DNA from: Deltaproteobacteria bacterium
GTDB taxonomy: Bacteria; Desulfobacterota; Desulfomonilia; UBA1062
NCBI GenBank assembly: GCA_029547185.1
Contig: JAKPPU010000018.1
Location: 16,179-80,178 of the forward strand
Reading direction: 5' to 3'
Length of the DNA: 64,000 bases
The position numbers were made by a program, and so were the translations under genes. The notes beneath the pieces are model-generated. The model was not told the origin of the DNA. It was given only the letters and a program-made list of their open reading frames with translations, and did not search any database. Below are positions 16,957 to 24,971 of the stretch, piece after piece. Each line of letters begins with the position of its first letter. Position 1 is the first letter of the stretch.

Positions 16957-17745
16957 ATGGAGGCGAGCGTTTTTCAGGGATTGCTCATTACGACCCTGGC
17001 AGGACTTTCCACTGCCATCGGGAGCTTCTTCGGCATCTACTCGAGAAAGCCCACCCCGTCTTTCCTCGCCTTCTCCCTCGGGTTCTCCGCAGGGGTCATG
17101 GTCTTCGTCGCCTTCCTGGAGCTCCTGCCCACAGCCGTTCAGACGCCGGGACTGGGGCTCGTGCGGGCCTACAGCGCTTTCTTCGCAGGCATGGTGATCT
17201 ACTTCCTCATCGATCTCCTGGTCCCCCACGACTACATCGGCCAGCACGATCACACCGAAAACGGCGCATACCCACGCGAAGCCGTGAGGAGGCCGGCACT
17301 CGAGAGGACCGGGCTCCTCGTCATGCTCGGCATCACGATCCACAATTTTCCCGAGGGCATGGCCACCTTCATAAGCACCGTGCACGATCTCAAGTTCGGG
17401 CTCGCCCTGGGAGTGGCCATTGCCTTGCACAACATCCCGGAGGGCATTGCCATTGCCGCGCCGGTATACGTGTCGTCAGGGAGCAGGAGGAAGGCCTTTT
17501 TCTGGTCGTTCTCCTCCGGGCTGAGCGAAATCGTGGGAGGGATCCTCGCGGCAGCCGTGCTCATGCCGTTCCTGTCCCCGATAGTCATGGGCATCGCCCT
17601 GGCCGGTGTGGGCGGCATCATGGTGTCGATCTCCCTCGACGAGCTCATCCCGGTCGCGAAATCGTTCGATTCCGAGCATTTTCCGACCCTCGGGGTGATC
17701 ACGGGCATGGTGGTCATGGCCGTGAGCCTCTACCTGCTGAGCTAG
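16957..17745 (+). CDS. zupT: zinc transporter ZupT (ZIP family)
   Basis: A 262-residue ZIP transporter with eight predicted helices. The two signature metal-binding motifs are intact: TIHNFPEGMATF and ALHNIPEGIAIA. An internal cytoplasmic loop with His residues (HDYIGQHDH) lies between helices 3 and 4. ZupT imports Zn(II) and other divalent cations across the inner membrane. The order and length match E. coli ZupT (257 residues). It lies between the FNR-like gene and a GlpM-like gene, each gap under 30 nt, suggesting a transcription unit. Confidence 0.92.
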   Translation: MEASVFQGLLITTLAGLSTAIGSFFGIYSRKPTPSFLAFSLGFSAGVMVFVAFLELLPTAVQTPGLGLVRAYSAFFAGMVIYFLIDLLVPHDYIGQHDHTENGAYPREAVRRPALERTGLLVMLGITIHNFPEGMATFISTVHDLKFGLALGVAIALHNIPEGIAIAAPVYVSSGSRRKAFFWSFSSGLSEIVGGILAAAVLMPFLSPIVMGIALAGVGGIMVSISLDELIPVAKSFDSEHFPTLGVITGMVVMAVSLYLLS

Positions 17746-17765
17746 GCCGGGAAGGAGGGAAGCGG

Positions 17766-18098
17766 ATGCAGTTCGCCGCAAAGCTGGCCATCACCGTGGC
17801 CATTGTCATTATCAGCGCCCAGATCGGAAAGAGGCTGCCGAGCCTCGCCGGTCTCATCGCCACCATGCCCCTCACGGGCCTGCTCGTGCTCTTCTGGCTC
17901 TCCACCGAACAGCCCGGAAATATGGAGATCATGACGGATTACACGAAGGGCGCCCTTTTCGGGGTATTCCCGAGCATTTTGTTCTACCTGGCCGCATGGA
18001 TATGTTTCCGCAGGGGAATGGGCCTGGCGGTTGCCCTCGGAGCAGGCTTCGGCATCTGGATCATCGGTGCAGTCGTTCATCAGTTGCTGGTGAAGTGA
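17766..18098 (+). CDS. GlpM/DUF3147-like small membrane protein
   Basis: A 110-residue protein with four hydrophobic helices. SLAGLIATMPLTGLLVLFWL, then GALFGVFPSILFYLAAWICF, resemble the GlpM/DUF3147 family, which has an AGLIPLFPTFALI-type second helix. The function of GlpM is unclear (it was linked to alginate production in Pseudomonas). It follows zupT by 20 nt with GGAAGGAGGGAAGCGG before the ATG, so it is likely co-expressed. Downstream is the repeat-rich intergenic region. Confidence 0.7.
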   Translation: MQFAAKLAITVAIVIISAQIGKRLPSLAGLIATMPLTGLLVLFWLSTEQPGNMEIMTDYTKGALFGVFPSILFYLAAWICFRRGMGLAVALGAGFGIWIIGAVVHQLLVK

Positions 18099-18207
18099 CA
18101 GTTCTTTTGTCTGGAGGAGGGGATGTAGGAGACACCCCCTCATTTGTTCGGAGGAGGGGAGGCAGGGGTAACCCTTCCTTCATAAAGATCTTGAAAGCAC
18201 GCTCGGG

Positions 18208-18407
18208 GAGGGGAGGCAGGGGTGTCCCTTCCTTCACCGGGGACCGCCTTTTGATGCAGCCGAGACCTGCGTCTTAAGGCCGAACCCGTAAACTCGCCTC
18301 ACTGCGTGAGGCTCAAACAGTACGGGTCCAAGAGGCCTCCGCCTCCGGTCGGGCTGCATTGGCAAAAGGCGATCAACGGTTCATCCAGGGCCACCCACGC
18401 CTCCCTG
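18208..18407. repeat. palindromic dispersed repeat, full copy 1
   Basis: About 200 bp with imperfect inverted arms (18208-18262 versus 18348-18407; both contain a GGGAGGC...GGGTG...CCCT...CGCCTTTTG...TGCAGCC pattern when read outward-in). The centre is a 44-bp palindrome, ACCCGTA (18284-18290) with TACGGGT (18321-18327) around GCCTCAC-TGC-GTGAGGC. Another partial arm-like unit (GGAGGGGAGGCAGGGGTAACCC) lies just upstream at 18150-18180. The architecture is the same as at 19934-20147. No coding frame of note. Confidence 0.7.
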
Positions 18408-18522
18408 GCACGCTCAATGACAAGTGCAAAACAGGTATCCTCAATAAGCAGTACCAGATGATCTTTAGGTTTAAAGAATATTATTCTTAATGAATGTGTC
18501 TGTGAAAAGTGTTATTTATTAA
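18402..18522. repeat. dispersed repeat block shared with 61933-62050 (inverted orientation)
   Basis: CTGGCACGCTCAATGACAAG, then ACAGGTATCCTC, CAGTACCAGATGATCTTTAG, GTTTAAAGAATAT and GAATGTGTCTGTGAAAAGTG recur on the opposite strand at 61933-62050 with few differences. On the minus strand both copies share an open frame reading FFKPKDHLVL, then ERAR. It directly abuts the palindromic repeat in both places. This block is AT-rich compared with its neighbours. Confidence 0.7.
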
Positions 18523-18573
18523 GTTACATAGAAATTTTTCTGCATAGAACGTTAGACATTGGAGAATATCAAT

Positions 18574-19086
18574 ATGAGCATCCTTGATAATAAGGAGGTA
18601 TGTGAAATTATAGTAGTTAATGACGATACTGATTATCTTGCATTCGTCACTTCTTCTTCAGCTGATATAGAGTTTATTCCTGAGCAATACCAGAGTTTCA
18701 AAGGCCTTACTATGAAACCTGATGCTGGGGATTTTGCAAAATGGGTACACAAGACTAGACCAGAAATGAAGGTAGAATTGCGCAAGGCAGATGCAAGGTT
18801 AGACCTTCATTCCTCCGATTTGTGGCTACCTCTTGTATTCCTCGCTTCAAATGTTGGTCTCCCGGTATATCTGAATCTTGTGTCGAGTTATCTCTATGAA
18901 CGGATGAAAGGCTCTTTGCGTGGAGAGAAACAACGGATACATTTTAAGAGGATAGGCAGAAATGAACCCTGTTATTGTGGAAGTGGGATAAAGTTTAAAA
19001 AGTGTTGCATTTCAAAGGAATTCGTAGAAACCGATCATGTCGATATTGTACAACAACCTATTGATATAGAACAAATATTTGCTTAA
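18574..19086 (+). CDS. SEC-C zinc-motif protein, hypothetical
   Basis: A 170-residue protein. The C-terminal part contains a SEC-C motif, IGRNEPCYCGSGIKFKKCC (CxC-x(n)-CC zinc site as at the SecA C-terminus). The N-terminal 120 residues are a mixed alpha/beta region of unknown kind (FAKWVHKTRPEMKVELRKAD). The ATG at 18574 follows GGAGAATATCAAT; an in-frame TTG lies at 18559. Base composition is clearly more AT-rich than the surrounding genes, and with MazEF it forms a small island between palindromic repeats, consistent with horizontal acquisition. SEC-C is used for protein or nucleic-acid contacts. Confidence 0.75.
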   Translation: MSILDNKEVCEIIVVNDDTDYLAFVTSSSADIEFIPEQYQSFKGLTMKPDAGDFAKWVHKTRPEMKVELRKADARLDLHSSDLWLPLVFLASNVGLPVYLNLVSSYLYERMKGSLRGEKQRIHFKRIGRNEPCYCGSGIKFKKCCISKEFVETDHVDIVQQPIDIEQIFA

Positions 19087-19159
19087 CCACGGCATGCACA
19101 CGGACGCGGGCTGCCGCCCGCGCCGCTGTTCAGCACGTTGTTCCTCAAGATTTAAACTC

Positions 19160-19188
19160 TTGACAATGAATCGGGATGTAATTACAAT
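19160..19188 (+). promoter_or_regulatory. sigma70-type promoter of mazEF
   Basis: TTGACA (19160-19165) and TACAAT (19183-19188) are separated by exactly 17 nt, a near-consensus promoter 28 nt upstream of the mazE ATG. Immediately after it ATGT-TAGT-ACAT (19187-19198) forms a small palindrome that could bind the antitoxin, as MazE-type proteins repress their own operon (inference). Confidence 0.6.
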
Positions 19189-19215
19189 GTTAGTACATAT
19201 GGAAGGAGGACCGAT

Positions 19216-19470
19216 ATGCGAGCACGCATCGTAAAAATTGGAAATTCCCAGGGAATCCGTATCCCTAAACCCCTCCTTGAGCAGATCGGGATCAGGGATG
19301 ATGTTGAGCTTGAGGTGGATAATAATCAAATCGTCATTCGGCCGGTATCCAATCCTCGGGAAGGTTGGGATGATGCTTTTAAATGTATGGCTGAAGAAGG
19401 TGATGATAATCTCGTGATAGGTAAAGAGAATATAAAGCATTCATGGGATGAGGAAGAGTGGAAATGGTAG
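19216..19470 (+). CDS. mazE: MazE-type antitoxin (AbrB/SpoVT fold)
   Basis: An 84-residue antitoxin. The N-terminal 45 residues are a swapped-hairpin AbrB DNA-binding domain (RIVKIGNSQGIRIPKPLLEQ, then VELEVDNNQIVIRP). The acidic C-terminal tail (MAEEGDDNLVI, SWDEEEWKW) would wrap the toxin. AAGGAGG precedes the ATG. The stop codon overlaps the start of the toxin gene, the usual order for coupled translation. It neutralises MazF and is expected to repress the operon. Confidence 0.9.
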   Translation: MRARIVKIGNSQGIRIPKPLLEQIGIRDDVELEVDNNQIVIRPVSNPREGWDDAFKCMAEEGDDNLVIGKENIKHSWDEEEWKW

Positions 19471-19787
19471 TCGACAGGTTTGATGTATATTTGATAAACC
19501 TCGATCCTACCGTGGGTTCTGAGATTAAAAAGAGCAGGCCTTGTTTGATCATTTCACCTGATGAAATGAATCATCATATTCGCACTGTCATTGTCGCTCC
19601 TGTGACAAGTGCTTCAAAAAGTTATCCAACGCGGGTTACATGCAAATTCAAAGATAAAGAAGGTCAAATTGTTTTGGATCAAATACGCACGATCGATAAA
19701 GCAAGGCTCGTAAAAAAGCTTGGTACCATTGATTCAAATACCCAGCTGGAAGTTATCTCGGTTTTGCAGCGTCTGTTTGCCTTCTGA
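19464..19787 (+). CDS. mazF: MazF/PemK-family endoribonuclease toxin
   Basis: About 107 residues with the MazF beta-barrel signatures: FDVYLINLDPTVGSEIKKSR at the start, PCLIISPDEMN, TVIVAPVTSAS and GQIVLDQIRTIDKARLVKKL. MazF cleaves mRNA at short specific sequences. The ATG at 19464 overlaps the mazE stop by seven bases and is preceded by GAGGAAGAG; a GTG two codons earlier is an alternative. The pair is intact and lies within an AT-rich island bounded by two copies of a palindromic repeat. Confidence 0.92.
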   Translation: MVVDRFDVYLINLDPTVGSEIKKSRPCLIISPDEMNHHIRTVIVAPVTSASKSYPTRVTCKFKDKEGQIVLDQIRTIDKARLVKKLGTIDSNTQLEVISVLQRLFAF

Positions 19788-19933
19788 TCCCGGCTTATCG
19801 TTGGCTGCATATCTGTCATTCTGTTAAAACACAGCACAACAAAAGGATGCACCGGGCGGCTCAAAGCAGCCGGTGATCCTTGGCGTCGGCTGAAATCCTG
19901 ATTGGTCTCCCGGAAACAAAGAGAGTACGCACC

Positions 19934-20147
19934 GGAGGTGGATGGGTGGGGGCTCTGGAGTGGACATTACAGCTCTTCTTGCGAATGCAGCCCAGGAGAA
20001 GCCTGGAGGGCGCTTAAGCCCCGTACTGTCTGAGCGCAGCGGAGCTTTGCGGAGCGGAGCGAGTTTACGGGGCTGCCCGCAAGGCAAGCCTTGGCTGCAT
20101 CAAAAAGGGCTGTCTGGCCACGGAAGAGTCCCCGCCCATCCACCTCC
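19934..20147. repeat. palindromic dispersed repeat, full copy 2
   Basis: About 214 bp. The outer arms begin GGAGGTGGATGGG (19934-19946) and end with its exact reverse complement (20135-20147), and similarity continues inward over about 70 bp (GAATGCAGCCCAGG versus CCTTGGCTGCATC). The centre is AGCCCCGTA (20017-20025) with TACGGGGCT (20066-20074), the same kind of core as copy 1. The gap 19788-20173 holds nothing else recognisable. Sequence near 20067-20122 recurs at 32362-32440. Confidence 0.7.
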
Positions 20148-20173
20148 CTCCCATCACAAATTATTCCAGACAG

Positions 20174-20926
20174 TCATCCTTTTATGATGATCCCGACCGG
20201 GCAGTGGTCGGAGCCGTTTATTTCCTTTGTGATGAAGGCATCGAGGAGAGAGTCCTTCAACGACCTGGAGATCCAGAAATAATCGATGCGCCACCCGATG
20301 TCCTTTTCACGGGCGTTGAACCGGTACGACCACCAGGTATAGTTTCCGGGCTCCTTGTTGAACTCCCTGAAGGTGTCGATGAACCCGTTTTCGACGTACC
20401 TGTCGAGGGAGCTCCGCTCCTCGGGGGTGAAGCCCGGGTTGTGGATGTTCGACTTCGGGTTCTTGAGGTCTATCTCCTTGTGGGCCGCGTTGAGATCGCC
20501 GCAGAAGATGACCGGCTTCGACGATTCGAGCCTTTTTACGTACGCGAGAAAATCCGCGTCCCACTTCATGCGGTAATCGAGCCGGGCAAGACCGTGCTGG
20601 GCGTTCGGCGTGTAGACGTTGACGAGGAAGAATCTGTCGAACTCGAGGGTGATGATCCTGCCCTCCCGGTCGTGCTCGGGGATTCCCATGCCGCAGGAAA
20701 ACGAGAGGGGCTCGATCTTCGAGAACACGGCGGTTCCCGAATATCCCCTCCGGTCTGCGCTGTTCCAGAACTGCAGGTATCCGGGAAGATCGACCGTGAT
20801 CTGCTCCCGGGAAGCCTTGGTCTCCTGGAGGCAGAGGACGTCCGGGTCGATCTTTTTAACGACGTCGAAAAAGCCGTATTTCATGGCAGCCCTGATCCCG
20901 TTGACATTCCACGATACAAGCTTCAT
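20174..20926 (-). CDS. xth: exodeoxyribonuclease III (AP endonuclease)
   Basis: A 250-residue exonuclease III/EEP-fold enzyme. Motifs: KLVSWNVNGIRAA at the start, LCLQETKA (metal Glu), FLVNVYTPNAQ, IFCGDLNAAHKEIDL, TWWSYRFNAREKDIGWRIDYF and GSDHCPVGI with the catalytic His. It cleaves DNA at abasic sites and has 3'-5' exonuclease activity in base-excision repair. The ATG at 20926 is preferred (GGGGG, then TTGC; KLVSWN directly following as in the family); the frame is open to 20953. Confidence 0.93.
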   Translation of the reverse strand: MKLVSWNVNGIRAAMKYGFFDVVKKIDPDVLCLQETKASREQITVDLPGYLQFWNSADRRGYSGTAVFSKIEPLSFSCGMGIPEHDREGRIITLEFDRFFLVNVYTPNAQHGLARLDYRMKWDADFLAYVKRLESSKPVIFCGDLNAAHKEIDLKNPKSNIHNPGFTPEERSSLDRYVENGFIDTFREFNKEPGNYTWWSYRFNAREKDIGWRIDYFWISRSLKDSLLDAFITKEINGSDHCPVGIIIKG

Positions 20927-21094
20927 GCAACCCCCTTCAAGAACCGTCCTCATGATCTGTTTTCTTTTTTACTCCATGGAGCGGGCTCGTGAAAATAAAA
21001 AACCGTTTGAGCGCCTCTTTCTGGAACGATGTGCTCGCGGCCTCTCTTTGCCATCATGGGCCGATGCGGCATTATAAGTACTCAGGAGGCGATC

Positions 21095-21865
21095 ATGAAG
21101 GATCTGCTCCATGCTGCCGTGATTGCAGCTTCGCTGGTGCTCGGCCTCATCTCGAGCGATCGTGCGCAGGCTTACTATGACAGGAATTATCCGACTGCAG
21201 TGTATGAACGTGATGCGGCTGAGCCCGGAGGGGGAGGGTATGCTTCCACGCAGTATGATGCTCAGGCTGCGGCTTATGCCGCATATCAGGAAAGAGAGTG
21301 TGAGAAAATAGCCGATCGGCTCGAAAAGTATGCCGGGCACGGATACCTCTACGCCCAGTATGCCCTCGGAACGCTCTATGACGATGGCGGATGCAGGAAG
21401 AGGGATTATGCACAGGCTGCCAAATGGTACCGTGACCCTGCCCTGCACGGATATCCAGAGGCCCAGTACAGGCTGGGGGTGCTCTATGCAAAAGGGCTCG
21501 GCGTGACCCAGGATTATCTCGAGGCTGCCGCATGGTTCAGGAAAGCTGCCGTGCAGGGGAACGCCTACGCGCAGTACGGCCTCGGACTGCTCTACGACAA
21601 CGGCAGGGGCGTTCCGCAGGACGACGCGGAGGCATTCAAATGGTACAGCAAGGCGGCCGCGCAGGGCATTCCCGAAGCGCAGAACAACCTCGGAACAATG
21701 TACCAGGAGGGCAGGGGCGTTCCGGAAGATGCAGCCATAGCAGCCGGATGGTATGAGCAGGCTGCCAGGCAGGGCAACGTTTCGGCCGTGTACAATCTCG
21801 AGTCGCTCGATTACGGCGATCGGGAGAGGAAATATCCATACCGGCAGACGCCGGGCGTCTACTGA
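21095..21865 (+). CDS. periplasmic Sel1-repeat (tetratricopeptide-like) protein
   Basis: About 256 residues. A signal peptide (MKDLLHAAVIAASLVLGLIS, cleaved near AQA-YY) is followed by a Tyr/Ala-rich linker and about five Sel1-like repeats: AQYALGTLYDDG, then AKWYRDPALHGYPEAQYRLG, AAAWFRKAAVQGNAYAQYG, AFKWYSKAAAQGIPEAQNNL and AAGWYEQAARQGNVSAVYNL. Sel1 repeats form alpha-solenoids for protein interaction, often in the periplasm. AGGAGG five nt upstream sets the ATG. Its partner is not identifiable from the neighbours. Confidence 0.85.
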   Translation: MKDLLHAAVIAASLVLGLISSDRAQAYYDRNYPTAVYERDAAEPGGGGYASTQYDAQAAAYAAYQERECEKIADRLEKYAGHGYLYAQYALGTLYDDGGCRKRDYAQAAKWYRDPALHGYPEAQYRLGVLYAKGLGVTQDYLEAAAWFRKAAVQGNAYAQYGLGLLYDNGRGVPQDDAEAFKWYSKAAAQGIPEAQNNLGTMYQEGRGVPEDAAIAAGWYEQAARQGNVSAVYNLESLDYGDRERKYPYRQTPGVY

Positions 21866-21959
21866 TCGTTCATTGGGTGTGAGCCGCCTTTAAAGATTCC
21901 GTTGACCAATCACGTGTTATGGTTATTATTGGAGGATATTTCATGAGGGTGATCGATCA

Positions 21960-23120
21960 ATGACGCACGTGGCCCTTTTGCGATGCGGGAAATACTCGCT
22001 GGCCGGGCTCAAGGAGGTTATCGACGAAGGCATCGGGACGATCGGGTTTCCCCTGCGCTCGTTCCGCGGCTCAAAGGTGGCCCTCAAGCCCAACCTTCTC
22101 ACCGCTGCGAGCCCCGAGAGCGGGGTGGTGACCCATCCGTGCTTCTTCGAGGCAGCGGCGCAGCTCGTCATCGATTACGGCGGCAGGCCCGTGCTCGTGG
22201 AGTCGCCCGCCGTCGTGTCCCTGCACAGCGCCGTCCGCAAGGCAGGCTATGCCGAGGTGCTCAAGCGTCTGCAGATCGAGACGGCGGACATATCGGCAGT
22301 CGCAAAGCTCTCCTATCCCGAGGCAGGGAAGTTCAAAACCTTCGAGATCTCGAAGGCATTTTTCGATGCGGACCTGATCGTGAATCTGCCGAAGTTCAAG
22401 ACCCACGGGCTCACCTATGTGACCGCAGCCGTCAAGAACCTGTTCGGCGCCGTCCCCGGAATGAGGAAGTCGCAGATGCACCTGAAGTGCCCTGACAGGG
22501 AAGAGTTTTCGAGCATGGTCCTCGACCTCTACGGCGCCTTTCTCCACGGCTTCAATCCGCCTAAAGCGCTCCTCCACGTGATGGACGCCGTCACCGCCCT
22601 CGAGGGCGACGGCCCGGGCACGGGAGGAGCCCCGAAGGCGATGAACGCGGTCGTCATCGGCGCAGATGCCCTCGCCGTGGACTGGGTCGCGACCCGGGTG
22701 AGCGGGCTCGATACCCGGCTCTCACCCATCCTCGTTCTGGGCTTCAGGAGAGGGTTCGGGGTGTCTTCGGAAAGCGAGATCGAGGTCCTGGGCGGGAAGA
22801 TAGAAGAGATGCGCGTTCACGGTTTCGTCCCTCCCAGGGGTGCGGGCGCGACCGGGATGCTCGGGATACCCGTGATCCGGAAGACGCTGAAAAGGCTCTT
22901 CACCCCCAGGCCCGTTCCTGTCGAAGGCCGGTGCAGCCTGTGCCTGAGGTGCAGGACGATCTGCCCGGCGCAGGCCATAGCCGGGGCGGAAACAGGGCAG
23001 GGCGTGCCCCGTTTCGATTATGGCAAATGCATCCGGTGCTGCTGCTGCATGGAGGTGTGCCCTGAAAACGCGATATCGCTCAGGAAGGGCGGGCTCCAGC
23101 GGCTGCTCGGAAGGACCTGA
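21960..23120 (+). CDS. DUF362 protein with C-terminal 2x[4Fe-4S] ferredoxin domain
   Basis: A 386-residue protein. Residues 1-290 are DUF362 (KVALKPNLL, GGRPVLVESPA, VNLPKFKTHGLTYVTAAVKN, LLHVMDAVTALEGDGPGTGG). The C-terminus has two four-cysteine ferredoxin motifs, CSLCLRCRTICP and CIRCCCCMEVCP; the second has an unusual run of four Cys. Such DUF362-ferredoxin fusions are common in strict anaerobes and their reaction is not known to me; a redox role is implied by the clusters. Start ATG follows GAGGGTGATCGATCA. Followed by a TrpR-like gene. Confidence 0.85.
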   Translation: MTHVALLRCGKYSLAGLKEVIDEGIGTIGFPLRSFRGSKVALKPNLLTAASPESGVVTHPCFFEAAAQLVIDYGGRPVLVESPAVVSLHSAVRKAGYAEVLKRLQIETADISAVAKLSYPEAGKFKTFEISKAFFDADLIVNLPKFKTHGLTYVTAAVKNLFGAVPGMRKSQMHLKCPDREEFSSMVLDLYGAFLHGFNPPKALLHVMDAVTALEGDGPGTGGAPKAMNAVVIGADALAVDWVATRVSGLDTRLSPILVLGFRRGFGVSSESEIEVLGGKIEEMRVHGFVPPRGAGATGMLGIPVIRKTLKRLFTPRPVPVEGRCSLCLRCRTICPAQAIAGAETGQGVPRFDYGKCIRCCCCMEVCPENAISLRKGGLQRLLGRT

Positions 23121-23202
23121 AGAAAAGGATTTTCTGGAAGAATCGATTATTGTATTGTATTCTTGAAAAGTTCCCTTATGCCGGAGAAAGGGGGAGACGT
23201 GA

Positions 23203-23484
23203 ATGAAGGCCCGTCGAGAGCTTGAGAAGGTGTTCGCCGAGATAAAGGACTGTCATGAGATGGCCTCCTTCTTTGAAGAGATATTCACTCCCAAGGAGCT
23301 CAAGGACCTCGAGCTCAGGTGGGAGCTGCTCAAGGAGCTCCACGCAGGACAGACGCAAAGGAGCATCGCTGCCAGGCACAAGATAAGCCTGTGCAAGATC
23401 ACCCGGGGCTCCAAGGTGCTGAAGAAGCAGGGCTCCATAACGAAGAGGCTGCTCGATTCCTGCGCGGAGAAAAAGGGGAAGTGA
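23203..23484 (+). CDS. TrpR/YerC-family helix-turn-helix protein
   Basis: A 93-residue helical protein of the Trp repressor superfamily: FFEEIFTPKELKDLELRWEL, then LKELHAGQTQRSIAARHKIS (HTH) and LCKITRGSKVLK. The length and the segments correspond to TrpR (108 residues in E. coli) and the YerC/YecD group. Whether it senses tryptophan cannot be said; YerC-type members often lack the tryptophan pocket. It stands alone, no trp genes nearby. Ribosome site: GGGGGAGACGTGA. Confidence 0.75.
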   Translation: MKARRELEKVFAEIKDCHEMASFFEEIFTPKELKDLELRWELLKELHAGQTQRSIAARHKISLCKITRGSKVLKKQGSITKRLLDSCAEKKGK

Positions 23485-23630
23485 GGCTCTTTTATCGATC
23501 GGGCAACTAATTCTCCGAATCGCACAGGGCTTCTTTCCAGAATGTTATTCGGTGATTAATGTGCCGGATCGGTAAGCCTCTGATCGGCAGGTGAGCCGGG
23601 GCTCAAGGGCCCTGAAGGCCGGAGGGGACC

Positions 23631-24368
23631 ATGGACGACAGGATCGGCGAGAAGTTTCAGAGATATACCAAGTACGAAAGAAAGCGGATGCCCAGGGGGT
23701 CGCTCGACCTGAACCGCAAGCCTGCCATGTACAAGGAATACCCCGATGCGAGGAAAATCAGCTTGAGCCCCGTGGACCGGTGCGGCGACATGAGCCTCCA
23801 CGAGGCGCTCCTCAGGAGAAAGAGCCTCCGGCGGTTCGTCGAAGCCCCGGTCTCGCTGGACAGCCTCTCCTGTCTCCTGTGGGCGTCGAGCGGCATCCAG
23901 AGAAAGGAGATGGGCTTCGCCTTCCGCACCACGCCTTCGGCCGGAGCCCTCTACCCCATCGAGACCTACGTCGTCGCCAACTGCGTGAACGATATCGGGC
24001 AGGGGGTCTATCACTACAACGTGAGGCACCATCTCCTCGAGGAGCTGGCGCCGGGAGACTTCAGGGAAGAGGTCGCGGATGCGGCGCTGGGCCAGAGGAT
24101 GTGCGCGAGCGCTGCGGTCTGCATCCTGTTCACCGGGCTGTTCGAGCGCTCGGCCTGGAAATACCGGCAGAGGGCATACCGGTATGTCTACCTCGACGCC
24201 GGGCACATGGCCCAGAACCTGGCCCTGGCCTCCGCGAGCCTCAGCCTCGGGTGCTGCCACATAGGAGCGATGTTCGACAATGAGATAAACGAGATCATCG
24301 GGGTGGACGGCACCCGGGAGAGCATCGTGTACATGAGCGTGATCGGCCACCCCGGTGTGTATGTATAA
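23631..24368 (+). CDS. SagB-type nitroreductase-family dehydrogenase
   Basis: A 245-residue FMN nitroreductase-fold protein. It starts with the SagB-type extension (YTKYERKRMPRGSLDLNRKP), then MSLHEALLRRKSLRRF (FMN phosphate Arg residues), LSCLLWASSGIQ, RTTPSAGALYPIETY, AAVCILFTGLFERSAWKYRQ and YVYLDAGHMAQNLALASASL. SagB/ThcOx enzymes oxidise azolines in thiazole/oxazole peptides, but stand-alone homologues without cyclodehydratase are common and probably reduce other substrates. None of the peptide-maturation genes is present. GGAGGGGACC precedes the ATG. Confidence 0.85.
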   Translation: MDDRIGEKFQRYTKYERKRMPRGSLDLNRKPAMYKEYPDARKISLSPVDRCGDMSLHEALLRRKSLRRFVEAPVSLDSLSCLLWASSGIQRKEMGFAFRTTPSAGALYPIETYVVANCVNDIGQGVYHYNVRHHLLEELAPGDFREEVADAALGQRMCASAAVCILFTGLFERSAWKYRQRAYRYVYLDAGHMAQNLALASASLSLGCCHIGAMFDNEINEIIGVDGTRESIVYMSVIGHPGVYV

Positions 24369-24515
24369 AAAGCCCTGGGCTCTTTCAAGAGAGGGTCTAT
24401 GGGGAGATACTCGTCTTGATTTCGAACCCAAGGCTCAACGGTAAAGATAGCAGCCTGGAACGGGAAGTCAAGATGTCCTGCGTCAGCCTGGCGGCGATCC
24501 AGGCCGTTGCCTCCG

Positions 24516-24962
24516 CTACCGTTTGAGGAGCTCCTGATACGCCTTTTGCAGCTCCATGAACCTGGCTTCGGCAAGCTCCCTGGCCTGTCTGCCGAGATGC
24601 GAGGCCTTGTCCGGGTGGTACTCGATCGCGAGGTCCCGGTAGGCCCTGCGGATCTCATCCTTCGAGGCGTTCTCGCTCAGGCCGAGCACCGCGTACGGGT
24701 CGCTCTTTCCGGGCCCGTCATCCTGCCTGTCCCGATCACCGGAAGGGCTGCCGCGAAAGGGGCCACGGCCGGGCCGCTGTCCTTTTCCGCGGAAGATCCC
24801 TCCCGGATCGGGCCGTGCACCGGCCGGAGAGAGTACGGAGCGCCATACGAGGAAGAGCACGGTAAAGTCGTCGAGCCACCCCCATCCCGGAATGAAGTCC
24901 GGGAGGAAGTCATAGGGGCTCAGGACGTAGATGAGGCTGAGAATGATCAGGACAATCTTCAT
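24516..24962 (-). CDS. DUF1232-J domain fusion protein (DnaJ-like)
   Basis: A 148-residue protein. Residues 1-45 are a YkvA-like DUF1232 membrane hairpin ([19 protein letters not shown]); a Gly/Arg-rich linker (about 46-85) follows; residues 86-145 form a J domain ([20 protein letters not shown], then [10 protein letters not shown] with the HPD tripeptide). It could recruit DnaK-type Hsp70 to a membrane site. The start is 9 nt from the htpG stop, so the gene is the second of a chaperone operon. A full DnaJ has Zn-finger and C-terminal domains that are absent here. Confidence 0.83.
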   Translation of the reverse strand: MKIVLIILSLIYVLSPYDFLPDFIPGWGWLDDFTVLFLVWRSVLSPAGARPDPGGIFRGKGQRPGRGPFRGSPSGDRDRQDDGPGKSDPYAVLGLSENASKDEIRRAYRDLAIEYHPDKASHLGRQARELAEARFMELQKAYQELLKR

Positions 24963-24971
24963 GCGTAGCCG

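Noticed and set aside
18400..18425. Possible sigma54 promoter (TGGCACG) in the repeat block
   Set aside because: The -12 GC element is missing.
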